From an uncultured Bryobacteraceae bacterium (GTDB lineage: Bacteria; Acidobacteriota; Terriglobia; Bryobacterales; Bryobacteraceae): a stretch of 5,110 bases of DNA. A program made the position numbers and the translations under genes. The notes below the pieces were generated by a model that saw nothing but the letters and a program-made list of their open reading frames with translations, was not told where the DNA came from and did no database searches. Shown here one piece after another: positions 1 to 5,110 of the stretch. The stretch is taken from positions 1 to 5,110 of the forward strand of contig CAKZVG010000174.1 in NCBI GenBank assembly GCA_937921835.1, given 5' to 3'. Each line of letters opens with the position of its first letter. Position 1 is the first letter of the stretch.

Positions 1-29
1 CGGGCGATTTCCTGGTGGCGTTCACCTGA
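1..29 (+). CDS. Possible 3' end of an upstream gene (partial)
   Basis: In the frame starting at base 3, the first bases read GDFLVAFT and then a TGA stop at 27-29. The residues look like an ordinary protein C-terminus, and the stop lies 28 bases before the SDR start, a normal spacing for two genes in the same direction. Only eight codons are visible, so neither the product nor the reality of the gene can be established from this window. The remaining two + frames are also open here, so the call rests on spacing and plausibility alone. Confidence 0.35.
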
Positions 30-50
30 GGCCCCGGTTGCCGCTACAAT
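21..50 (+). promoter_or_regulatory. Candidate sigma-70-type promoter for the SDR gene, leaderless type
   Basis: TACAAT at 45-50 matches the -10 consensus TATAAT at five of six positions. TTCACC at 21-26 matches TTGACA at four of six, with an 18-base spacer. The ATG at 58 begins 8 bases after the end of the -10 box, which is where transcription would normally start, so the message would have essentially no 5' leader. No convincing Shine-Dalgarno sequence fits: the only purine-rich bases before the ATG abut it. The -35 half overlaps the presumed end of the upstream gene. The sequence match is seen directly; promoter activity is inferred. Confidence 0.5.
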
Positions 51-57
51 CGGCGGG

Positions 58-804
58 ATGGCACCTTTCAGACTTGATGGGCGCAAAGCCCTGGTAACCG
101 GCGGCGCCAGCGGCATCGGCGAAAGCATCACGCGCGTGTTCGCCGCCGCGGGAGCGCGGGTGACGATCTGCGACATCGACGAGGCGCGCGCCGGCTCGCT
201 GGCGGCGGAGATTCCGGGCGCAGCGGTGCTGGTTTGCGACATCACGGACGAGGCGCGGGTGAAAGCGAACTTCGGCGCGCTGGACGGTCTCGACGTGCTG
301 GTGAACAACGCGGGCATCGGGTTGGTGGGCAGTATCGAGGAGACCTCGCTTGAGGATTTCCAGCGGTTGTTCCGGGTGAACGTCGAGGGCATGTTTCTGG
401 CGACGAAGTACGCGCTGCCGCACCTGGTGGCCGCACGCGGGTCGGTGATCAATATCGGCTCGGTGGCGGGTCTGGTGGCGGTGAAGAAGCGCTTCGCCTA
501 CTGCGCCACCAAGGGCGCGGTGGTGGCGATGTCGCGCCAACTCGCTATCGAGTACGCGGGCCGCATCCGCGTGAACTGCATCTGCCCGGGCACGGTCCAG
601 ACGCCCTTCGTCGAGGCGTACCTGGAGAAGTACCACAAGCACGAGAAAGAGAAGGTCCGCGCCGAACTGAACCAGCGCCAGCCGGTGGGACGCCTGGGCA
701 AGCCGGAAGAAATCGCGCACATGGCGCTTTATCTCGCTTCGGAGGAGGCGGAGTTCGTCACCGGCGGCGTGCTGACCATCGACGGCGGCTGGACGGCGGC
801 GTAA
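58..804 (+). CDS. SDR family NAD(H)-dependent oxidoreductase (BDH2 / ketodeoxyfuconate dehydrogenase-like)
   Basis: A complete 248-residue classical short-chain dehydrogenase, the usual length for the family and expected to be cytoplasmic. The Rossmann cofactor loop TGGASGIG is at residues 14-21. Asp39 at the end of the second strand favours NAD over NADP, and Asp61 should contact the adenine. NNAG is at 83-86. The catalytic set is Asn109, Ser135, Tyr148 and Lys152 (YCATK), followed by the CPG motif at 176-178 and a C-terminal IDGGW. The stretch around 205-214 (QRQPVGRLG) and the C-terminus resemble the branch containing human BDH2 (3-hydroxybutyrate dehydrogenase) and bacterial 2-keto-3-deoxy-L-fuconate dehydrogenases, so a small hydroxy- or keto-acid substrate is plausible. 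Exact substrate is not determined; a general 3-oxoacyl-ACP-reductase-like label is the alternative. No in-frame start codon precedes ATG 58 in the window and the next Met is residue 112, so the start is well supported. It converges on the next gene with a 7-base gap. Confidence 0.93.
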   Translation: MAPFRLDGRKALVTGGASGIGESITRVFAAAGARVTICDIDEARAGSLAAEIPGAAVLVCDITDEARVKANFGALDGLDVLVNNAGIGLVGSIEETSLEDFQRLFRVNVEGMFLATKYALPHLVAARGSVINIGSVAGLVAVKKRFAYCATKGAVVAMSRQLAIEYAGRIRVNCICPGTVQTPFVEAYLEKYHKHEKEKVRAELNQRQPVGRLGKPEEIAHMALYLASEEAEFVTGGVLTIDGGWTAA

Positions 805-811
805 GCAGGGG

Positions 812-2821
812 CTACTTCAGCACCTCGAAGAGATTGGTGAAATCGTCCGTCCAGACGCGCACGCGTTTTTCAGGCAGCGGCGAGGCAGCCGGGCGCAACG
901 CCTCCAGGGCCGCACTGCCGGAGGCAACCAGCAGCCAGCGCGCGGAGTAGATCTCCAGCGCCAGGCGGCTGGGACTGCTGATCAGCAGGACTTCCTTACC
1001 CAGGCTCCGGGCGATCTCCACGACCACCGGCGTCAGGTCCAGGTACTTGTTGGTGACGTGAACGGCGAGAATGCCGTCCGGCTTGAGGTGCCGGAAATAG
1101 AGCTGAAAGGCCTCGAGCGTCAGCAGGTGCGCCGGGATGGAGTCGCTTGAGAAGGCGTCGAGCGCCAGCAGGTCGTAATTCTGTGGCGGCTCCCGTTCGA
1201 GCGACACGCGGGCGTCGCCGGGCACGATCTCGATTTGCGCGCCGGATTCGCGAAGGAAGCTGAAATGGGTCTTGGCCACCTCGATGACTTCGGGGTTGAT
1301 CTCGTAGAAACGGATGACGTCGCCCTCGCCGCCATAGGCCGCCATGGTGCCCACGCCGAGTCCGATGACCCCGATGCGGCTGGCGCCCGCCTCCAGCGGC
1401 AGAAGCGCCATTCCGACGCCGGACTCGAGGCTGTAGTAAGTGGTCGCCACCTGGCTTTGGCCGGGACCGAGCAACTGCACGCCGTGCAGGATGGAGCCGT
1501 GGTAGAGACGGCGGGAGGGCGGCGGTCCCGGCTTGTCGCTCACCCTCAGAGCGCCGTAGAAATTGCGTGAGCGCAGCCGGTCGCCAGAGCCGCGTTCGGC
1601 GAAGGGCACCGCGATCAGCAGCGCGCCCGCCGCCACGACCGCCAGGCGGGTGATGTGCTTCGGCGCGGCGTATTCGTAGAGCAGCGCCAGTGCCAGCAGC
1701 ACGCTGGCGGCCACCGCAATCGGCAGTTCGAGGTAGGCGTTGAACAGAATTGGGGCCAGCACGCCGACGAACAGGCCGCCCCCGGCGCCGCCCGCGGCCA
1801 CCAGCAGGTAGAACGCCGTCAGCCCCCGCACCGGCGGCTTGCGCCGCGCCAGTTCCCCGTGGCAGAAAGCGCAAATCACAAACAGCGCAGGCACGAACAG
1901 CAGCAGGCTGTGGGCGAGTTTGGGGTTCTCCAAGCGCAGACCGAAGACAAAGGCGGCCCAGGCGGGCGGCAGCAGGAAGCGGAACAGGCGCGGGACATAG
2001 AAGTGATCGCTGCTGAAGCAGAGCACGAAGGTCAGCAGGTAGACGCCGAGCGGAAGCACCCACAGGAAAGGCGCCGGGGCGATGTCCTGGCTGAGGTGGT
2101 TGGCCACCGCCAGCCACAGCGCCGAGGCGCAAGCGGCAAGAGCGAACCAGACGCCGGCTTCGGCGGCGCCCGGCGGCCCGCCCGGACCGGGATCGGCGTC
2201 CGCAACCGCCTTGCTCCGGGAAGCGCCAATCGCCGCGGCGGCACTCAGCAGGGCGAAGACGAAGAATCCGCCCGACCAGGCGGCGAACTGCGCGCGCAGC
2301 GTGAAGCGCGGCTCGATCAGCACCGGATAGGCGAACAACGCCGCCAGCGACGCGAAGTTGGAAACGGCGTACAGGCGGTAGGGCAACACGCCACCCGAGA
2401 CGCGCGCATACCAGGTCTGCACCAGGGGCGTGGTGGCGGCGAGCGAGAGGTAGGGCAACCCCAATCCGGCGGCCAGCAGCCAGAGGATCCCCAGCCAGGG
2501 GTTCGCAGCCGTGCCGCCCGCGCCGGAAAAGCCGGTCCGCAACAGGACGGTTGCGGCCGCCAGCACCAGCCCGTGCAGCGCCGCCTGCGACCGTGGCGGC
2601 AGGCGCCCGATGGCGGCATGGGCATAGAGATAGCCGGCCAGCAGCGCGGCCTGGAAGAACAGCATCGCGGTCAGCCAAACTCCCGCCGCGCCGCCGAAAC
2701 GGGGCAGCAGGAGCTTGGCGGCCATTGGCTGCACCACGAAGAGCAGCGCGGAGCTAAGAAAGACGGTGGCGGCGCAAAGAATGCGGTATCGGTCGCGAAA
2801 CATGTCCGGCAAGCCGATCAT
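812..2821 (-). CDS. Fused multipass membrane / spermidine synthase-like (SAM-binding) protein
   Basis: A 669-residue protein from the ATG at 2821, in two parts. Residues about 12-407 hold some 12-13 hydrophobic membrane segments, opening with the family hallmark LLFVVQPMAAKLLLPRFGG (26-44); a Pro/Gly-rich loop at 206-222 separates two halves of the membrane part. Residues about 419-669 form a soluble spermidine-synthase-type domain: RNFYGALRV (419-427), the beta-hairpin motif LYHGSILHGVQ (439-449), the SAM-binding loop VIGLGVGTMAAY (485-496), acidic Glu507 after it, GDAR (535-538) and LDAFSSDSIPAHL (554-566). Such proteins are commonly annotated 'fused MFS/spermidine synthase', and their substrate is generally unknown. 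The aminopropyltransferase signature (D-x-x-D-P) is not present in usual form, so true spermidine synthesis should not be assumed. ATG 2803 (663 residues) is an equally possible start, as neither has a good Shine-Dalgarno. The longer frame to 2938 would overlap the HD-GYP gene by 71 bases and adds non-conserved-looking sequence. The stop is TAG at 812-814. Confidence 0.88.
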   Translation of the reverse strand: MIGLPDMFRDRYRILCAATVFLSSALLFVVQPMAAKLLLPRFGGAAGVWLTAMLFFQAALLAGYLYAHAAIGRLPPRSQAALHGLVLAAATVLLRTGFSGAGGTAANPWLGILWLLAAGLGLPYLSLAATTPLVQTWYARVSGGVLPYRLYAVSNFASLAALFAYPVLIEPRFTLRAQFAAWSGGFFVFALLSAAAAIGASRSKAVADADPGPGGPPGAAEAGVWFALAACASALWLAVANHLSQDIAPAPFLWVLPLGVYLLTFVLCFSSDHFYVPRLFRFLLPPAWAAFVFGLRLENPKLAHSLLLFVPALFVICAFCHGELARRKPPVRGLTAFYLLVAAGGAGGGLFVGVLAPILFNAYLELPIAVAASVLLALALLYEYAAPKHITRLAVVAAGALLIAVPFAERGSGDRLRSRNFYGALRVSDKPGPPPSRRLYHGSILHGVQLLGPGQSQVATTYYSLESGVGMALLPLEAGASRIGVIGLGVGTMAAYGGEGDVIRFYEINPEVIEVAKTHFSFLRESGAQIEIVPGDARVSLEREPPQNYDLLALDAFSSDSIPAHLLTLEAFQLYFRHLKPDGILAVHVTNKYLDLTPVVVEIARSLGKEVLLISSPSRLALEIYSARWLLVASGSAALEALRPAASPLPEKRVRVWTDDFTNLFEVLK

Positions 2822-2867
2822 AGCGGAAGCACACGCCCGCGCGCCCGCACCCGGGCCGCCGCGCCGC

Positions 2868-3890
2868 TCAAGCGCCGGGCAGTTCGAGGAAGCGTTCCAC
2901 CACCAGCGGGTCGAATTGGGTGCCCGCGCAGCGCGCAATTTCGGCCCGCGCCGCCTCGATGGAAACGGCTTTCCGGTACGGCCGGTCGTAGGTCATCGCG
3001 TCCACGCAGTCCACTACCGAGAAGATCCGCGCGCCGAGTGGAATGTCCTTGCCCCGGAGTCCGTGCGGGTAGCCGGAGCCGTCGAAGCACTCGTGGTGGA
3101 ACAGCACCAGTTCGGCCGCCGGACGCAGGGGTTCGATCTTGGAAAGGATGCGCGCGCCGATCTCCGGGTGACGCCGCATCTGTTCCCACTCCTCCGGTTC
3201 GAGCTCGCCCCGCTTCAACAGGATGTGATCGGAGACGCCGAGCTTGCCAATGTCGTGCAACAGGGCGCCGCGCCGCAGCAGCACCAACTCCGAAGTCCCC
3301 AACCCCATGGCCTCGCCGAGCCGGACCGCGCTCTGGCTGACGCGCTGCGAATGCAACTGGGACTCGTGCTCGCGAGCGTCCAGGGCGGTCACCAGGGCCT
3401 CCAGGGTGGCCTCCGAGAAGAGGTGCACCTGGTGCAGAGCGCGGAGCAGTTCCGCGGTCCGCTCGTCGAGCGCCAGTTCGGCCTCCACCAGGCGCGACCG
3501 CTCCCGCGCCCTGCTCCGCCCCGCCGCCAGAGCTTTCTCGATGCTGTCCAAAAGTACCCGGGCATCCACCGGCTTGACGATGTAATCGGCCGCGCCGCGC
3601 TTCATGGCGTCCACCGCCATGGGCAGGTCGGTGCAGGCGGAAAGGATGACGGCCGGTGGACCATCCGGGCGGCAGCCAAGTTCGCGCAGCAACTCGAGAC
3701 CGTCCATGCCGGGCATGCGGAGGTCAGAGAGCACCAGGTCGAAGTCCTGCGTGGCGAGCAATTCGAGCGCCCGCCGCCCTTCCGGCGCGTCGGTGGCGCG
3801 GTATCCGTGATAGCGCAGCAGATCGCAAAGGAACACACGAACCTGCTCGTCGTCGTCCACGATCAGGATGTGAGCCTTCGCCGCCTGCAA
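2868..3890 (-). CDS. Response regulator with HD-GYP domain, predicted cyclic-di-GMP phosphodiesterase (RpfG-like)
   Basis: A 340-residue two-domain cytoplasmic protein. Residues 6-122 are a CheY-type receiver: acidic pocket Asp12/Asp13, phospho-acceptor Asp56 in LSDLRMPGMDG, Ser84 and Lys106 (KP). A charged helix at about 115-155, rich in Arg and Glu, links it to the output domain. Residues about 160-338 are an HD-GYP domain with its metal and catalytic residues present: Glu176 and His180, HD at 212-213 followed by Lys216, His241, His265-His266, GYP at 273-275 in DGSGYPHGLRGKDIPLGARI, and Asp294, then DRPYR. This family hydrolyses cyclic-di-GMP to pGpG or GMP when the receiver is phosphorylated; the partner histidine kinase is not in the window. 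The start is TTG: an in-frame TGA lies three codons upstream, a strong Shine-Dalgarno sits ahead of it, and the next in-frame GTG would cut into the acidic pocket. It lies 76 bases after mnmE and 46 bases before the fused membrane gene, same strand. Confidence 0.95.
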   Translation of the reverse strand: MQAAKAHILIVDDDEQVRVFLCDLLRYHGYRATDAPEGRRALELLATQDFDLVLSDLRMPGMDGLELLRELGCRPDGPPAVILSACTDLPMAVDAMKRGAADYIVKPVDARVLLDSIEKALAAGRSRARERSRLVEAELALDERTAELLRALHQVHLFSEATLEALVTALDAREHESQLHSQRVSQSAVRLGEAMGLGTSELVLLRRGALLHDIGKLGVSDHILLKRGELEPEEWEQMRRHPEIGARILSKIEPLRPAAELVLFHHECFDGSGYPHGLRGKDIPLGARIFSVVDCVDAMTYDRPYRKAVSIEAARAEIARCAGTQFDPLVVERFLELPGA

Positions 3891-3896
3891 CGCGCT

Positions 3897-3906
3897 TCAC
3901 CCCCTT
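3897..3906 (-). promoter_or_regulatory. Strong ribosome binding site fixing the TTG start of the HD-GYP gene
   Basis: On the - strand this reads AAGGGGGTGA, nine of ten bases identical to the ideal anti-16S match AAGGAGGTGA. Its last base is 6 bases before the TTG at 3890-3888 and the G run is 9 bases before it, optimal spacing. The final TGA of the site is also an in-frame stop for the gene (3899-3897), so translation cannot begin further upstream. Confidence 0.8.
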
Positions 3907-3915
3907 TCGCCTCGC

Positions 3916-3938
3916 CGCACCCGGACCGGCCGGGTGCG
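3916..3938. other. Perfect 9-bp GC-rich hairpin in the mnmE / HD-GYP gap
   Basis: Bases 3916-3924 (CGCACCCGG) and 3930-3938 (CCGGGTGCG) are exact inverted repeats around a 5-base loop ACCGG. The hairpin begins 28 bases after the mnmE stop and ends 9 bases before the Shine-Dalgarno of the HD-GYP gene on the transcribed strand. Neither side carries a T-run, so it is not a standard intrinsic terminator. It could end or protect the mnmE transcript, act in the leader of the HD-GYP message, or be a small operator-like palindrome. The structure is seen; the role is unknown. Confidence 0.55.
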
Positions 3939-3966
3939 AAATCTGTCGAGCAATAGATGATCGTGG

Positions 3967-5110
3967 TCACTTGCCGATGCAAAATGTCGAGAAAATCCGG
4001 TTCAAAATATCTTCCGCCGAAGTCGCGCCCGTTATGGCGTCCAGCGGGCTGAGCGCGGCGTAGAGGTCGAGCAGCAGCATTTCGTGGGGCAGCCCGGAAG
4101 CGGCCGCGCGCCGCGCCTGGTTCACCGCCTCCAGAGACTCTCGAAACAGCCTCTCGTGCCGCACGCTGGTGATGAAGCCGTCCTCGGCCGGCGCCTCGCC
4201 GGAGGCCAGCACGCGCACGATGCGGCCCCGCAACTCCTCGATGCCCGCGCCCGTCAGCGCCGACACGACGGTCGCGCCGGCGGGAGGCTCGAACGCGGCC
4301 GGCAGGTCGGACTTGTTGACCACCACCAGGTGAGCGCCACTCCGCTCGGCATGCGCGATCAGGGCGTGGTCGGCGGGCTCAAGCGGCGCGGAGCCGTCCA
4401 ACACCACCAGCACCAGGGCGGCGTCGGCCATGGCCTGGTAGCTGCGCTCGACGCCCAGCGCCTCCACCCGGTCGGAAGTCTCGCGGATGCCCGCCGTATC
4501 CATAAGCCGCACGGGGATGCCGTGAATCGCGGCGGTCTCGGAAACCAGGTCGCGGGTGGTGCCGGGGATTTCGGTGACGATGGCCCGCTCCTGCTCCAGC
4601 AGGCGGTTAAACAGGCTGCTCTTACCAGTGTTGGGCCGGCCCGCGATGGCCAGCGCGAAGCCGTCGTGAACCAGTTTGCCGTAAGAGAAGCTCCGGACCA
4701 GTCCGGCGAGCGGCTCTTCGATGGCGTCGAGCCGCGCCAGGATGGCCCCGCTGGAGGCTACCTCGACGTCGTCCTCGGCGAAGTCGATGCCCGCTTCGAG
4801 CAGCGCGACGAGTTCAAGCAGCTTCTCCTTGCTGGGCGCGACGCGGCGCGACACCGATCCCGCCATCTGCCGCGCCGCCACCCTCGCCTGATAGAGCGTG
4901 GTGGCGTTGATCAGGTCCCGCACCGCTTCGGCGCGCGGCAGATCGAGGCGGCCGTTGAGAAAGGCCCGCAGCGTGAACTCCCCCGGTTCGGCGAGCCGCG
5001 CACCGGCGTCCGCCAGACGCTCCAGGGCGAAGCGCAACACCACCGGCGATCCGTGGCAGGAGATTTCGACTACGTTCTCGGCGGTATAGGAACGCGGGCC
5101 GGGAAAGTAA
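3967..5110 (-). CDS. mnmE: tRNA uridine-5-carboxymethylaminomethyl modification GTPase MnmE (5' end outside window)
   Basis: The last 380 residues are visible; reading continues without a stop to the window edge, so the gene is partial. A GTG at 5043 is internal, not the start: the 22 codons before it give [17 protein letters not shown], a conserved MnmE stretch. Against about 450-460 residues for the family, roughly 70-75 are missing. In visible numbering, the N-terminal folate-binding domain shows [17 protein letters not shown] (41-57). A helical domain follows with IDFAEDD near 108-114, and the inserted G domain carries G1 GRPNTGKSS (157-165, with the Asn expected to bind potassium), G2 GTTRD (183-187), G3 DTAGIRE (204-210), G4 NKSD (265-268) and G5 SAL (283-285). 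The C-terminus is the intact family ending FCIGK with the functional Cys377. With MnmG it makes cmnm5/nm5 at wobble uridine 34 of certain tRNAs, using GTP and 5,10-methylene-THF. MnmG does not follow here; an HD-GYP gene does. Confidence 0.98.
   Translation of the reverse strand, partial: YFPGPRSYTAENVVEISCHGSPVVLRFALERLADAGARLAEPGEFTLRAFLNGRLDLPRAEAVRDLINATTLYQARVAARQMAGSVSRRVAPSKEKLLELVALLEAGIDFAEDDVEVASSGAILARLDAIEEPLAGLVRSFSYGKLVHDGFALAIAGRPNTGKSSLFNRLLEQERAIVTEIPGTTRDLVSETAAIHGIPVRLMDTAGIRETSDRVEALGVERSYQAMADAALVLVVLDGSAPLEPADHALIAHAERSGAHLVVVNKSDLPAAFEPPAGATVVSALTGAGIEELRGRIVRVLASGEAPAEDGFITSVRHERLFRESLEAVNQARRAAASGLPHEMLLLDLYAALSPLDAITGATSAEDILNRIFSTFCIGK

Noticed and set aside
22..720. 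232-codon open frame on the - strand opposite the SDR gene
   Set aside because: His/Arg-rich shadow of a clearly conserved SDR; no motifs of its own.
996..2678. 560-codon open frame on the - strand overlapping the fused membrane gene
   Set aside because: It is the same strand read one frame off; composition is dominated by Arg, Ala and Gly with no domain, while the real frame has clear membrane spans and SAM-binding motifs.
2846..2854. The 9-mer CGCACCCGG occurs here and in the hairpin at 3916-3924, both intergenic
   Set aside because: One shared GC-rich 9-mer in two short gaps is too little to call a repeat or operator without more copies or conservation.
2843..2856. Small hairpin (GCCCG, 4-base loop, CGGGC) between the HD-GYP and fused genes
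   Set aside because: Only five base pairs in very GC-rich DNA and no T-run follows; easily expected by chance and not a supportable terminator.
2822..2938. Longer start for the fused membrane gene at 2938
   Set aside because: It would overlap the end of the HD-GYP gene by 71 bases and adds about 39 Arg/Ala/Gly-rich residues before the family's normal N-terminus.
2715..3956. 413-codon open frame on the + strand opposite the HD-GYP gene
   Set aside because: The - strand frame encodes a fully conserved receiver and HD-GYP domain; the + frame has no recognisable motif and spans the intergenic gaps on both sides.
3939..3990. Possible promoter for the HD-GYP gene (TTGCAT and TCTATT on the - strand)
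   Set aside because: Both boxes match consensus poorly and the spacing of about 19 bases is off; not supportable.
5041..5043. GTG at 5043 as the start of MnmE
   Set aside because: The frame stays open to the window edge and the preceding codons encode a conserved MnmE stretch, so the true start is outside the window.

Overview
The window is GC-rich (by eye about two thirds G+C), tightly packed bacterial chromosome with no sign of mobile DNA, CRISPR or RNA genes. It holds four real genes. A short-chain dehydrogenase lies on the + strand. Facing it on the - strand is a run of three genes read in the order mnmE, HD-GYP response regulator, membrane-fused spermidine-synthase-like protein. Codon use, the GC level, an RpfG-type regulator, a fused MFS/spermidine synthase-like protein and a TACAAT box directly in front of an ATG would all fit an Acidobacteriota-like organism (Solibacter/Bryobacter side). 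That placement is inference from general impression; some Deltaproteobacteria-like lineages would fit almost as well.

Layout. Bases 1-29 look like the last codons of an unseen + strand gene. Bases 21-50 carry a plausible promoter whose -10 box sits 7 bases before the ATG of the SDR gene (58-804), suggesting a leaderless or near-leaderless message. The SDR resembles the BDH2 / 2-keto-3-deoxy-L-fuconate dehydrogenase branch of the family. It ends 7 bases from the end of the convergent fused gene (812-2821, - strand), which has about 12-13 membrane spans followed by a spermidine-synthase-fold SAM-binding domain. Upstream of that, after a 46-base gap, is a receiver + HD-GYP cyclic-di-GMP phosphodiesterase (2868-3890, - strand) that starts at TTG behind an almost perfect Shine-Dalgarno sequence. 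A 76-base gap with a perfect 9-bp hairpin separates it from the 3' end of mnmE (3967-5110, - strand), whose first roughly 70-75 codons lie beyond the window.

How the genes fit together. MnmE is housekeeping tRNA modification, the HD-GYP protein is signal-controlled cyclic-di-GMP turnover, and the fused protein and SDR have no assigned substrate. The three - strand genes could share a transcript, but nothing in the sequence links their functions. I see no undescribed multi-gene system here. The points worth a second look are the hairpin leader and TTG start of the HD-GYP gene, the leaderless-type promoter of the SDR, the atypical active-site signature of the fused synthase domain, and one substituted substrate-site arginine in the SDR. 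There is no gene-free stretch longer than 300 bases.
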